A stretch of DNA of 64,000 nt from Bacteroidota bacterium (lineage in GTDB: Bacteria > Bacteroidota > Bacteroidia > Chitinophagales > Chitinophagaceae). Each line of letters begins with the position of its first letter. The first letter of the stretch is position 1. This document shows, in pieces, positions 42,022 through 51,742 of this stretch. The translations under genes were made by a program, and so were the position numbers. The stretch covers positions 62,001-126,000 of the forward strand of contig CANGQJ010000004.1 of assembly GCA_947456625.1 (NCBI GenBank), in the 5' to 3' direction. Under the pieces are notes generated by a model, which was not told where the DNA came from, did no database searches, and worked only from the letters and a program-made list of their open reading frames with translations.

Positions 42022-44715
42022 TTAAAGCATTGATTCAATCGTTTCAATTACCTTATCTAACTGAGTGGCATCCTGTCCTCCAGCGGCTGCCAAGGTTTTT
42101 TGGCCACCTCCACCACCTTTAATAAATGGAGCAATTTTTTCTTTAATAATTTGAGGAGCCTGCCACCCTTTTTCTTGCACTAGGTATTCAGAAATAGATA
42201 ATACAACAGCCGCCTTTCCTTCAATTTCATTCGCTAAAACAATCACTGCTTTTGATTGAGTAGCATTTAATAATTGAGCTAATTTTTTCAAATTATCAGC
42301 GCTGTTTAAATTCACTTTAGCTCCTAAGAACGCTATGCCGTTTTTGTCAACAAACTTACTTGTATAAGTTTCCACTAAGCTATTAACTAACTGGGCTTCC
42401 TGACTTTCTAATTTTTTATGCAACTCTTTTTGGGTAGTTTGTAAGGTTGCAATGGAATCATTCAAAACATCCACTGATGAATTTTCATTCCACTCAGGTG
42501 CAGTAAATGCGGTAGATAATTTAGCAGCAATGGTAGCGCATGCTTCAGTTAATTGAACAATTTGTTTATGTAATTTTTCATTCACTGCAGTTAAAAATAA
42601 ATTAGCTGCATCACCCACTACCGCCTCAATTCTTCGTACACCAGCTGCTACCGAAGATTCTGCTTTTAAGACAAAGTTCCCTATCTCTCCTGTATGACCA
42701 ACATGAGTTCCACCACATAATTCAATTGAATAATTTGGATCCATTATCACCACGCGTACTTTGTCTCCATATTTTTCTCCAAATAATGCCATGGCGCCTA
42801 ATGCAATGGCTTCATCCTTACTCATTTCATTAATTACAACAGGTACATTCTCTGTAATTTTCTCATTCACCATTTTTTCTACTGAAGCTATTTCAGCATC
42901 TGTCATTTTTGCAAAATGTGAAAAGTCAAAACGCAATTGTTCGTTATTTACTAAACTACCTTTTTGAGCAACATGCTTACCTAAAACATTACGAAGGGCA
43001 GCATGTAACAAGTGTGTTGCAGAGTGATGTGCAGTGGTATTTTTTCTTAACTGCAAGTTTACATTTGCTTTTACCGAAGTTCCAATGCTTGCAGGAAGAC
43101 TATCTGTAAAATGTATAAATAAATTGTTTTCTTTTTTGGTATCTGTTACTTCCAATTTTGTACCATCCTCGAATTCAAAAATTCCTTTATCACCCACTTG
43201 ACCACCGCTCTCCGCATAAAATGGAGTAGTAGCTAATACCCATTGGTAGGCTTCTTTTCCCTTAGCTTTTACATTACGGTACTTTATTATTTTTGTATTT
43301 GCGGCTGTTTCGGTATATCCAATGAATTTAGTTTCTATATCCTCTGTCACTTGAATCCAATCTCCTGTATCAATTGCCGTAGCAGCCCTACTACGATTTT
43401 TTTGTTGTTGCATTTCCTTTTCAAAGCCATCTTCGTCTACATTTAACCCATGTTCACTTGCAATTAAACGTGTTAAGTCCACAGGGAATCCGTAGGTATC
43501 AAATAATTCAAATACTAATTTACCTTCAATGGTTTGTCCCTTGCTATGTGTATTGGTAATGTCATCAATTCTTTTTAACCCTTTTTCTAAGGTCCTTAAA
43601 AATCCTTCCTCTTCTTCCTTCACAACTTTACTTACAAATTCCAATTGACCATTTAGTTCTGGGAAAACATTTTCAAATTGTTTAGCAAGCAATGGCATTA
43701 ATTGATGAAGTAATGGCTGTTTGTAATCCAAATAAGAGTAATAGTATCTTACTGCTCTTCTTAGGATACGCCTTATAACATAGCCTGCTCCTGTGTTTGC
43801 AGGTAATTGGCCATCTGCAATGGTAAATGCAATGGCACGAATATGATCTGCAATTACTCTAAATGCAACAGCTGGTTTGCTATCACTAAAGTCATATGTT
43901 TTACCAGTAATTTGTGCAACTAAATTAATGGTGCCAGTAAATACATCGGTATCATAGTTGCTTTTCTTTCCTTGAATCACACGGACTAAACGTTCAAAGC
44001 CCATACCTGTGTCCACGTGTTTTGCAGGAAGTGCTTCAAGGCTTCCGTCTTTTTTACGATTGTATTGGATAAATACATTGTTCCAAATTTCAATTACCTG
44101 TGGATGATCTTTGTTTACTAAATCACGACCAGGTATTTTTGCAATTTCTTCTTCACTACGCATATCAACATGTATTTCACTACATGGGCCACAAGGACCG
44201 GTATCACCCATTTCCCAGAAATTATCCTTTTTAGTTCCGTAAATAATTTTTTCATCTGGCACCCATTTTCTCCATTCAGCTAACGCAATACTTGATTGTG
44301 GTAAATGCTCTGCAGGGTCTCCTTCAAAAACAGAAACATATAATCTTGCAGGATCTAATTTGTATACTTTAGTTAAAAGTTCCCAGCTCCATTCAATGGC
44401 CTCTGGTTTAAAATAATTTCCAAAACTCCAGTTGCCCAGCATTTCAAACATGGTATGATGGTAAGTATCTACACCAACTTCTTCTAAGTCGTTATGTTTA
44501 CCACTCACTCTTAAACATTTTTGTGTATCTGCAATTCTTGCATGTGCAGGAACTTGATTTCCTAAAAAATAATCTTTAAACTGATTCATACCCGCATTGG
44601 TAAATAAAAGGGTAGGATCGTTTTTTACAACAATAGGTGCAGATGGAACAATGGCATGCCCCTTAGATGCAAAAAAATCTAAAAACTGTTGTCTAATTTC
44701 TGAACTGGTCATCAT
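42022..44715 (-). CDS. alaS: alanyl-tRNA synthetase
   Basis: An 897-residue AlaRS (EC 6.1.1.7). It has the class II catalytic domain (SSEIRQQFLDFFASKGH start; LLFTNAGMNQFKDYFLG; GDTGPCGPCSEIH), the editing domain with zinc ligands HSATHLLHAAL and CGGTHVGHTGEI, and the C-terminal oligomerisation/DHHA1 domain ending with FIKGGGGGQKTLAAAGG. All key motifs are intact and the length is normal. Monocistronic, with its own terminator. The upstream region shared with the M23 gene holds a 10-bp inverted repeat (44740-44775). Confidence 0.97.
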   Translation of the reverse strand: MMTSSEIRQQFLDFFASKGHAIVPSAPIVVKNDPTLLFTNAGMNQFKDYFLGNQVPAHARIADTQKCLRVSGKHNDLEEVGVDTYHHTMFEMLGNWSFGNYFKPEAIEWSWELLTKVYKLDPARLYVSVFEGDPAEHLPQSSIALAEWRKWVPDEKIIYGTKKDNFWEMGDTGPCGPCSEIHVDMRSEEEIAKIPGRDLVNKDHPQVIEIWNNVFIQYNRKKDGSLEALPAKHVDTGMGFERLVRVIQGKKSNYDTDVFTGTINLVAQITGKTYDFSDSKPAVAFRVIADHIRAIAFTIADGQLPANTGAGYVIRRILRRAVRYYYSYLDYKQPLLHQLMPLLAKQFENVFPELNGQLEFVSKVVKEEEEGFLRTLEKGLKRIDDITNTHSKGQTIEGKLVFELFDTYGFPVDLTRLIASEHGLNVDEDGFEKEMQQQKNRSRAATAIDTGDWIQVTEDIETKFIGYTETAANTKIIKYRNVKAKGKEAYQWVLATTPFYAESGGQVGDKGIFEFEDGTKLEVTDTKKENNLFIHFTDSLPASIGTSVKANVNLQLRKNTTAHHSATHLLHAALRNVLGKHVAQKGSLVNNEQLRFDFSHFAKMTDAEIASVEKMVNEKITENVPVVINEMSKDEAIALGAMALFGEKYGDKVRVVIMDPNYSIELCGGTHVGHTGEIGNFVLKAESSVAAGVRRIEAVVGDAANLFLTAVNEKLHKQIVQLTEACATIAAKLSTAFTAPEWNENSSVDVLNDSIATLQTTQKELHKKLESQEAQLVNSLVETYTSKFVDKNGIAFLGAKVNLNSADNLKKLAQLLNATQSKAVIVLANEIEGKAAVVLSISEYLVQEKGWQAPQIIKEKIAPFIKGGGGGQKTLAAAGGQDATQLDKVIETIESML

Positions 44716-44739
44716 GGATCGGAATTTTAAGCTATTTCT

Positions 44740-44775
44740 TCCTTAAAAAGCTATATTTGTAAAGTTTTTTAAGGA
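44740..44775. promoter_or_regulatory. inverted repeat around the divergent alaS/M23 promoter region
   Basis: TCCTTAAAAA (44740-44749) and TTTTTAAGGA (44766-44775) form a perfect 10-bp inverted repeat with a 16-nt spacer. The spacer contains a plus-strand -7 box, TATATTTG (44752-44759), 80 nt before the M23 peptidase ATG. No gene ends here, so it is more likely an operator or leader hairpin than a terminator. Confidence 0.5.
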
Positions 44776-44839
44776 GCCTCAAAGGTAAGGAAATAGGCCC
44801 TTTTTTTAAGAATTTATACCTAATAATAAGGCAATAGGA

Positions 44840-45811
44840 ATGAAGAAAATCAAATATTTCTTTAATACGCATACCCTGCGATTTGAAAAAGTGGAAGTGC
44901 CGCTTAGGGTAAGGCTATTGCAGTTATTTGGATTTATTGCTGCAGCTATTGTTACCGGCATCATTATTGTAATTCTTATTTTCCAATACATAGATTCCCC
45001 TAAGGAAAAGTTGCTTAGACAACAAAACCAATCCTACCAAGAAAGTTATAGTGTTTTGCAAGAAAGAGTGAAGCAATTAGAGCTTCAAATGTCAGAATTA
45101 GAGAACAGGGACAATGATGTTTATAGATCCATTTTTGAATCCGATCCCATTCCCGATAGTGCCCGTGTAAAAGAAATGGAGGCAAAAAAGGAAGTTAGAT
45201 TAATTCAAAATTTATCCAATTCGGATTTAATTAAAAACATGGTAGCCCAGCTTAATAATTTAATTTTGAGAGTAGCATATCAGGGCACTTCCTATGTGGA
45301 AATTACCAATATGGTTAAGAATAAGGAAAAATTATTAAAAGCAATTCCTGCAATTCAGCCTGTTTCTAATAAAAATTTAAATAGAATTGGAGGGAGTTTT
45401 GGTTACAGAATTGACCCAGTATATAAGGATTTTCGTTTTCACCAAGGACTTGATTTTACTGCACCTTCGGGCACGCCTATCTATGCCACCGCGGACGGTG
45501 TAGTGCAAGCAGCAGGATTTAGTACCGATGGTTATGGCAATAAAGTAGTAATAAATCATGGCTATGGTTATCAAACACTTTATGGACACATGGCGCGTGT
45601 TAAAGCAAAAGTGGGACAACAAGTAAAAAGAGGAGAGGTAATAGGCTATATTGGAAGTACAGGTAAGAGTACAGGCCCGCATTGTCACTATGAAGTGATC
45701 AAAAAAGGTATTAAAGTAGACCCTGTTTATTATTTTTATAACGACTTAACTCCTGAGCAATTTGATAGATTGTTAAAAGCGGCTGCAAATAATAAACAAA
45801 GTTTAGACTAG
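44840..45811 (+). CDS. M23 (LytM-type) peptidase with N-terminal membrane anchor
   Basis: A 323-residue envelope protein: cytoplasmic start, one membrane helix (about 30-50), a periplasmic coiled coil (about 58-90), then an M23/LytM domain (about 185-305). The zinc ligands are intact: HxxxD in FHQGLDF (about 199-205) and HxH in GPHCHYEV (about 278-285), so it may be an active peptidoglycan endopeptidase cutting cross-links, rather than an EnvC-like activator. Bacteroidota carry several of these in cell-wall growth and division. Divergent from alaS. Confidence 0.92.
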   Translation: MKKIKYFFNTHTLRFEKVEVPLRVRLLQLFGFIAAAIVTGIIIVILIFQYIDSPKEKLLRQQNQSYQESYSVLQERVKQLELQMSELENRDNDVYRSIFESDPIPDSARVKEMEAKKEVRLIQNLSNSDLIKNMVAQLNNLILRVAYQGTSYVEITNMVKNKEKLLKAIPAIQPVSNKNLNRIGGSFGYRIDPVYKDFRFHQGLDFTAPSGTPIYATADGVVQAAGFSTDGYGNKVVINHGYGYQTLYGHMARVKAKVGQQVKRGEVIGYIGSTGKSTGPHCHYEVIKKGIKVDPVYYFYNDLTPEQFDRLLKAAANNKQSLD

Positions 45812-45843
45812 TGCTTTAAAATCCAACTGCCACATGCATATTA

Positions 45844-46281
45844 CTAACTACTATGGTCTGCAATAATTTTCCATCCATTTTTAGTTTTCTTAAAAAGCAA
45901 AGTATACACTCCGTTTAAATCACCCACTGTTCTAGCTAATTTCCATTTTCCAATCACAAAATAATAGTTGGGGTTTAAAGCTTTAATACTAACAATTTCA
46001 AAAAGCAACTTACCCATATGACTGGTATCGGGATAATTTTTTTTGTAATTGGCTAATGTATTTTCGTATCCATACTTAGGGCCATTTTTCCCAATAAATA
46101 CAAGACTATCGCTATGCAAATAGCCTTCCATGAATGCGTTTAAGTCGCCTTTATTCCAGGAAGTTATTTGATGGTCTAAAATGGATTGTATTGCTTTTGT
46201 ATCCTTATTTTGGGCAAATGAAATTTGAGTTAAAAACAGTAATGCAATGGTTAAACTTTTTTTCATAACTAATTTTTTCAT
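45844..46281 (-). CDS. secreted NTF2-like (SnoaL/DUF4440-type) protein
   Basis: A protein of about 145 residues with a signal peptide ending QISFAQ, followed by an NTF2-like cone fold: IQSILDHQITSWNKGDLNAFMEGY, the SLVFIGKNGPKYG strand pair and GVYTLLFKKTKNGWKIIADHSS. The final Trp-Lys-Ile-x-x-(D/H)-H pattern is typical of DUF4440/SnoaL-like members. Function unknown; ligand binding or a small-molecule isomerase role are options. ATG 46281 and ATG 46266 are both possible; the in-frame TTG at 46287 is unlikely. Divergent from the DNA glycosylase gene. Confidence 0.82.
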   Translation of the reverse strand: MKKLVMKKSLTIALLFLTQISFAQNKDTKAIQSILDHQITSWNKGDLNAFMEGYLHSDSLVFIGKNGPKYGYENTLANYKKNYPDTSHMGKLLFEIVSIKALNPNYYFVIGKWKLARTVGDLNGVYTLLFKKTKNGWKIIADHSS

Positions 46282-46326
46282 ATTCAAAAGTTAAGTTAAA
46301 TAAATTAATCTCCCTAATTTGTGGCC

Positions 46327-46932
46327 ATGAGTTATAAATTACATTTGAAAAAGGATTTAAAATTGGCGCCCTTGTTAAAAGAGGATACACATTCATTAAA
46401 GCGAAGAAAAAATACACCCATAAGGCTTATTGCAAGCATTATAAGTCAACAACTTAGCACTAAGGTTGCTAAAATTATATTTGATCGTTTTTTAGATTTG
46501 TATGAGGGCAAAGAGCCAAGCTGTACACAGGTTTTGGCAACCGATCCTCAAGTATTAAGAAGTATAGGTTTGAGTAATTCAAAAGTTGCTTATGTTCAAA
46601 ATGTGGCACAGTTTTTTTTAGATCAAAAAATTACCGACGGCCAGCTTTATAAAATGCAACCCGAAGAAGTAATTACATTATTAACTCAAATTAAGGGAGT
46701 TGGCAGGTGGACTGTAGAAATGCTTTTAATGTTTAGCCTTGGTCATGAAAACGTTTTTGCTGTGGATGATTTAGGTATTCAGCAAGCCATGATTAAATTA
46801 TATAAAATAAAATATACTTCTAAAAAAGAACTCCAACTTAAAATGCTAAAAAAGGCTACGTCATGGGCGCCTTTTAAAACTTATGCCTGCTTGCATTTAT
46901 GGAAGTGGAAGGATACCAAAGCGCCTGTTTAG
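46327..46932 (+). CDS. AlkA-type DNA-3-methyladenine glycosylase (HhH-GPD)
   Basis: A 201-residue helix-hairpin-helix DNA glycosylase that removes alkylated bases in base-excision repair. The HhH motif is LTQIKGVGRWTVEMLLMF (about 119-136), and the catalytic Asp lies in FAVDDLGIQQAM (about 143-154). SIISQQLSTKVA starts the core, as in AlkA/MAG enzymes. It lacks the N-terminal TBP-like domain of E. coli AlkA, as many short bacterial versions do, and has no iron-sulfur cysteines. ATG 46327 is used rather than the GTG two codons upstream. Convergent with ppc. Confidence 0.92.
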   Translation: MSYKLHLKKDLKLAPLLKEDTHSLKRRKNTPIRLIASIISQQLSTKVAKIIFDRFLDLYEGKEPSCTQVLATDPQVLRSIGLSNSKVAYVQNVAQFFLDQKITDGQLYKMQPEEVITLLTQIKGVGRWTVEMLLMFSLGHENVFAVDDLGIQQAMIKLYKIKYTSKKELQLKMLKKATSWAPFKTYACLHLWKWKDTKAPV

Positions 46933-46957
46933 TATATATGACAATTAGGTTTAAAAA

Positions 46958-49549
46958 TTAAACAGAATTTCTTGCTGCATTAATAATACCAAACATAGTT
47001 CTTGTTAATAGTTTCTCGTAAGCAGCTTTAAGTGTTGGGTCAATGGTAGGTTCTTGCACCCTACAAAGTGCATATTGTTGTAAAGTGAGCAGTGGAAGTA
47101 CAATGCGGTCTCTTAACAGAATAGAATGTTTTGCAACCGTGTCGTTTTCCATTAAACTGTTTGTGCCACTAAGTTCTAGGTATAGTTGGGTAGTTAATTT
47201 AAATTCTTCTCTAATAATATTCCAAATTTCACGGTACTCGGGGTCGTTGTCAATATATTTTGTGATGGCAAAACTAGATTTTACCATACTCATCATACTA
47301 TTATCAATGAGTGTTTTGAAAAAACCAATATTTTTAAATAACGACTGCACTTCATTCCATAAACCTTTTTCTTTTAATACTTGTAATGCAGTACCAACAC
47401 CAAAAAATCCTGGTACATTTTGTTTTAATTGGCTCCAACTTCCTACAAAAGGAATAGCACGTAAGTCCTCAAACTTTAAGGTATTGCCAGCGCCTCTTTT
47501 AGCAGGTCGACTAGCGATATTACTTTTGCTATAATAATTTAAAGGACTAAATTTTTGTAAATATGGAAGGAATAGGGGATGCTCTTTTAATTGTTGATAG
47601 GATTGGTAACTAATATTACCTAGTTCCTCTAATATTAAACGGTCCTGTTGTGAAAGTTGCAATTTTGTATCGGCAAATAACTCATGACTCACACCTGCAC
47701 TTAATAACTGTTCCAAATTATATTGAGAGGAGTTAATGGTTCCAAAATTAGAAGTTATAGTTTGCCCTTGAATAGTTAATTGAATTTCTTCATTCTCTAC
47801 TTGATTTCCCATGGAGGCGTAAAACTGATGCGTTTTTCCACCACCTCTGCTTGGTGGACCGCCTCGACCATCAAAGAATTTTACTACAATATTATTTTTT
47901 CTGGATACATTGGTTAAAACCTCTTTGGATTTGTAAATACTCCAATTCGCTTGCAAATAGCCGCCATCCTTGGTTCCATCGCTAAAGCCAAGCATAATAG
48001 GTTGTTGCATATGACGACTTACTAAGTGAGCTGCATAAATAGGATGCGCATATAAGTAAGACATAATATTTGCTGATGCATTTAAGTCGTCAATGGTTTC
48101 AAATAAAGGTACAATGTCAATATTGGTTAAATTTTCATCCCAACCACAAAGCCTAAATAGCGCATACAATTCAATCACATTTAATTCGGACTGGCAATTA
48201 CTAATAACATACCTGTGACAACCTGGTACTCCATTTAATGCTTGAACCTCTTGAATGGCATAAATACTTTCAATGGTATCTTTTGTTATTGTTTCTGTAA
48301 ATAAAGCAGGATTTATTTTATCCTGAACTTTAGATAAACTTACTATTTTTTCCTCTTTGCTTAACTCAAGATAATTATCGGGTAAACAACCAGTTCCTGT
48401 TTTTGCTTTTATTGTATTATTAATATCTAATAATACTGCAGTGTGAATACGACTATCTTGTCTAATGTCTAAGGATGCAAAATGGGTGCCAAATATTTTT
48501 ACTTTATTTAATAGACTATCCAGCTTGGACAAATAAAGTGAATGAAATTCTTCTTTAATTTTTTTTCTAATAGTGGTTAGGCATTCTGTAATTTCTTGAA
48601 CCGTTATAGGCTTAGCTTGGTCTGGCCTAAATACATTTTCGTATAAGCTTGCTTCTAATGAACTTAACAAGGAATCAACACCAGAGAAAGTTAGTTTTCG
48701 TTTTAATTTTCGAACATCTCTATAATAACAAACAATAATGCTGCTTCTTAAAGCCTGAGCTACTTTGATAGTGGTAGCTGCATTCACAAATGGATTCCCG
48801 TCACGATCGCCACCTGGCCAAAAGCCTAGTTCAATAAAAGGATTTTCGTTTTCAAATTGATTGTCAAAAACCTCATTTACAATAGTGCTGTAAATATTAC
48901 CAATTGAATGATAAAAAACATTTTCCAAATACCACATTAAGTTTAATGCTTCGTCGGTAGGAGTGGGTTGTTTTTTATTGAAAAAAGGAGTGAGTCCAAG
49001 TTGTTGAATATAATGATTTATGGTGTTGTAATCATTTCTTGCAATGGCTTCGCCCATATCATGTATAATTCCTAATACATTGGATGGATAAAATTGAGTA
49101 GGATGTGCAGTAAGTACAATACGTACTTTAAAGTTTTTAAGTTTATTTTTTAAGGCCTGTGTTTTACCACTAAAAGAAGCTTCTCTAATTAATGCTTTAA
49201 TACTACCTGCGCCTTCCATATCATTAACTGTTGTAAAAGCAGCATCCTCAATGGCATCAAAAAGTACCACCTGTCTTTCCATATATTGAACATATTTAAA
49301 TAGGTGGTCTATTTTTTCTGTTTCAGATTCAACCTCGGTTTGACGTTTAAAAAAGTAATCAATAATTTCTATAGGTGACTTTCCTTTAGCATACCCTTCC
49401 TCGCAGGTTTGTAGCATAATGGGTAATAACGCACCTACATTTGCAATACCAGAATAGGGTAACGCTGCAAATAAACTATTATAGATAATGTATTTGTCAG
49501 AAACATTGCGTCTAAAATGTCCTGAGTAATTATTGATTGAACTTGCCAT
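46958..49549 (-). CDS. ppc: phosphoenolpyruvate carboxylase
   Basis: An 863-residue PEP carboxylase (EC 4.1.1.31), making oxaloacetate from PEP and bicarbonate to refill the TCA cycle. The catalytic His is in VLTAHPTQF (about 145-153), the Arg loop is FFDGRGGPPSRGGG (about 557-570), and RPAKRG and RAIPFVGSWSQ are present. The C-terminus reads NAARNSV rather than the common QNTG ending. Length is within range. Single gene with a near-consensus -7 box on the minus strand. Confidence 0.96.
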   Translation of the reverse strand: MASSINNYSGHFRRNVSDKYIIYNSLFAALPYSGIANVGALLPIMLQTCEEGYAKGKSPIEIIDYFFKRQTEVESETEKIDHLFKYVQYMERQVVLFDAIEDAAFTTVNDMEGAGSIKALIREASFSGKTQALKNKLKNFKVRIVLTAHPTQFYPSNVLGIIHDMGEAIARNDYNTINHYIQQLGLTPFFNKKQPTPTDEALNLMWYLENVFYHSIGNIYSTIVNEVFDNQFENENPFIELGFWPGGDRDGNPFVNAATTIKVAQALRSSIIVCYYRDVRKLKRKLTFSGVDSLLSSLEASLYENVFRPDQAKPITVQEITECLTTIRKKIKEEFHSLYLSKLDSLLNKVKIFGTHFASLDIRQDSRIHTAVLLDINNTIKAKTGTGCLPDNYLELSKEEKIVSLSKVQDKINPALFTETITKDTIESIYAIQEVQALNGVPGCHRYVISNCQSELNVIELYALFRLCGWDENLTNIDIVPLFETIDDLNASANIMSYLYAHPIYAAHLVSRHMQQPIMLGFSDGTKDGGYLQANWSIYKSKEVLTNVSRKNNIVVKFFDGRGGPPSRGGGKTHQFYASMGNQVENEEIQLTIQGQTITSNFGTINSSQYNLEQLLSAGVSHELFADTKLQLSQQDRLILEELGNISYQSYQQLKEHPLFLPYLQKFSPLNYYSKSNIASRPAKRGAGNTLKFEDLRAIPFVGSWSQLKQNVPGFFGVGTALQVLKEKGLWNEVQSLFKNIGFFKTLIDNSMMSMVKSSFAITKYIDNDPEYREIWNIIREEFKLTTQLYLELSGTNSLMENDTVAKHSILLRDRIVLPLLTLQQYALCRVQEPTIDPTLKAAYEKLLTRTMFGIINAARNSV

Positions 49550-49630
49550 GATTGTAGCATAAAGGTACTACAAAAAACAACAAGCTTCCCTGAAACCCTT
49601 ATCCCTGTTGATTCCTAATGAATGTTTGTT

Positions 49631-50386
49631 TTAAAACTTTGTAGCTTGAAAAGTGGGGTATTGAATGTCATGGTAAAATGCAAAGGTCCATTGTTCTATT
49701 GCACCCTGCTCCCACCATAATTGTCGCCACTCCATTGCGGCTTTGCCATCCATGTCATATTTGGCCACAAACTTGGATTTCATTTGTTGCAATTGTGGTG
49801 CTTCGTCGCCTCCAAAGAAAAATATAGTATCCTCTTCTTTTATCCAAGCAACTTGATGGTATAAACTATGACCTGCAGTTAACTTATAATGAATAACATT
49901 ATCAATGGTTCCTTCATCTTCTGTTAGCCATTCCACGCCGCTAAAGTCCTCTAAAATTTGAGCCTGTTCTGCTAAATAGGAAGCCGATTTCCCACTCACT
50001 GCTAAATCAAATTCTCTTTTTTGAATATAATATTTAGCATATGGGAAACTAATAAATCGTTCCTGATAGGTTGGGTGAATATAACTCATGCCGCCCGCAT
50101 GGTCCTTGTGTAAGTGACTCATAAAAACTTTTGTAACACTAGAGGGATCAATTCCATTGCGCATTAAATTTTCATGCAACTGAAGTATTCCAGCATTATT
50201 AAAATAGCCAAGCCCAGTATCAAATAATATGATATCATTATTAGTAACAACAACAAAGGGTTGGATCTCTACTAAAATACTACCCTTAGGCCTGGATTGT
50301 AAATTTTCGGTAGCCGTATTAAATGGAATAAATACTTTGCTATGATCAATGGTAAAGCTTCCTTCTGATAATGGGTAAATTCGCAT
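49631..50386 (-). CDS. metallo-beta-lactamase-fold hydrolase
   Basis: A 251-residue MBL-fold protein with the zinc motif HLHKDHAGG (about 86-94), preceded by DIILFDTGLGYF and followed by a GHS metal ligand (TAGHSLYHQVAW, about 172) and a further Asp/His near the C-terminus. No signal peptide, so cytoplasmic. It resembles quorum-lactonase/RNase-Z-like small hydrolases, but the substrate is not predictable. It starts 9 nt after rodA, so it is read as the last gene of the rod-shape operon. Confidence 0.88.
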   Translation of the reverse strand: MRIYPLSEGSFTIDHSKVFIPFNTATENLQSRPKGSILVEIQPFVVVTNNDIILFDTGLGYFNNAGILQLHENLMRNGIDPSSVTKVFMSHLHKDHAGGMSYIHPTYQERFISFPYAKYYIQKREFDLAVSGKSASYLAEQAQILEDFSGVEWLTEDEGTIDNVIHYKLTAGHSLYHQVAWIKEEDTIFFFGGDEAPQLQQMKSKFVAKYDMDGKAAMEWRQLWWEQGAIEQWTFAFYHDIQYPTFQATKF

Positions 50387-50395
50387 AGTTGTAAT

Positions 50396-51742
50396 TTATC
50401 TTAAAACCATTTGTCGGTCAGCGTCTAGTCTTAGTAAAATAAATACAAGTACGGTAAATGTTAATAAGGAAGAACCTCCGTAGCTAATTAAAGGAAGCGG
50501 TATGCCCACAACTGGGAATAATCCTATGGTCATGCTTATGTTTACTGCAATATGGAAAAAGAAAATACCAACGACACTATAAGCGTATACTCTTGAAAAA
50601 GTACTTCTTTGTCTTTCGGCTATTCTTATAATCCTAAATAAGAAAAATAAGTAAAGTCCTAAAAATGTTGCTGTACCAATAAATCCAAATGCTTCTCCAA
50701 GGGAAGTAAAAATAAAATCGGTATTTTGTTCTGGTACATATTTTCCCCTGGTTTGGGTACCTTTTAAAAAACCTCTACCCCAAAATCCACCAGAACCAAT
50801 GGCAATTTTACTTTGCTTCACATTGTAGTCATCTGGTTTTTTTCCATGTTGTTTTCCTGAAGCTGAAACCGATTTGTTATTTTGACTACAATCATACTCT
50901 TTTCCTATCATGCTATAAATACGTGTACTCTGATAACATTCAAAAACGTTATTAAAAATATAGGGAACCACATATCGAATGGTACCAAAACAGATGGCCC
51001 AAATTCCAACCACTAGCAAAATAGTATTTCGGTTTCGTTTAAACCTTTTAATCATACTTAAAATAATTAAAGCAGCAATTACGGTTAAAATAATGGCAAG
51101 TATTACTGGCTCTAATAATAAAGTAGCAATTACAAGTATAGCAAACGATAATGCTACTATTAAGATTGCTGGAGGCAAACCTTCACGGTACATGGCAAAC
51201 AAAAAGGCGCTATAAACCAATGCTAGTCCCATTTCGTGTTGCATGATGGATAGTACTGCAGGCAACGCTATCATGGCGCCAGCAATTAGGTGTGACTTGA
51301 GTTTTGTAAAGTCTGTTTCGGGTTTGGATATAAACTTTGCTAAAATAAGTGCTGTAAAAATTTTACATAATTCGGCGGGTTGTAAATTAAACCCACCTGC
51401 TATAGGAATCCAACTTTTTGAGCCATTAATGTTTTTACCCAATACAAAAGTGGCAAGCATTAATGCAATTCCTACTCCATAGGAAATGTTAGCGAGTGCC
51501 GTAAATACTTTACTATCCATAAGTAAAATAAAAATGCCAACAAATCCACAAAAAATGGCAAAGTATATTTGCTTGCTATAACTATTTTTTCCTGCTATTA
51601 ACGAGTTGCTCCAATTGCTATTTGGATTAAACTCCACCATAAAAATGCATAATATCCCAATAGCTACCATTGCAAAGTACAGGATGATAACAGCTAAATC
51701 AGTTCCTTTAGAAAAGTTATTTTGATTTGGTGTGTTTGACAT
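50396..51742 (-). CDS. rodA: rod shape-determining SEDS peptidoglycan glycosyltransferase RodA
   Basis: A 448-residue SEDS-family polymerase that makes glycan strands for sidewall growth with PBP2. About ten membrane helices, NLQPAELCKIFTALILAKF, NTDFIFTSLGEAFGFIG and the C-terminal PLPLISYGGSSLL identify it. It is longer than E. coli RodA (~370) because of an extra loop near residues 268-310 (with ECYQSTRIYSMIG), seen in other Bacteroidota. Its first 26 nt overlap the end of mrdA, which couples the two partners. Confidence 0.95.
   Translation of the reverse strand: MSNTPNQNNFSKGTDLAVIILYFAMVAIGILCIFMVEFNPNSNWSNSLIAGKNSYSKQIYFAIFCGFVGIFILLMDSKVFTALANISYGVGIALMLATFVLGKNINGSKSWIPIAGGFNLQPAELCKIFTALILAKFISKPETDFTKLKSHLIAGAMIALPAVLSIMQHEMGLALVYSAFLFAMYREGLPPAILIVALSFAILVIATLLLEPVILAIILTVIAALIILSMIKRFKRNRNTILLVVGIWAICFGTIRYVVPYIFNNVFECYQSTRIYSMIGKEYDCSQNNKSVSASGKQHGKKPDDYNVKQSKIAIGSGGFWGRGFLKGTQTRGKYVPEQNTDFIFTSLGEAFGFIGTATFLGLYLFFLFRIIRIAERQRSTFSRVYAYSVVGIFFFHIAVNISMTIGLFPVVGIPLPLISYGGSSLLTFTVLVFILLRLDADRQMVLR

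Noticed and set aside
42761..43446. Plus-strand open frames opposite alaS
   Set aside because: They are reverse-strand shadows of a well-conserved gene, with no family resemblance or promoter.
44740..44775. Terminator at the alaS/M23 inverted repeat
   Set aside because: Both flanking genes begin here, so there is nothing to terminate except leaders; an operator or leader hairpin is more sensible.
51717..51742. Frameshift between mrdA and rodA
   Set aside because: Both proteins are complete at the overlap; a 26-nt overlap in an operon is ordinary coupling.
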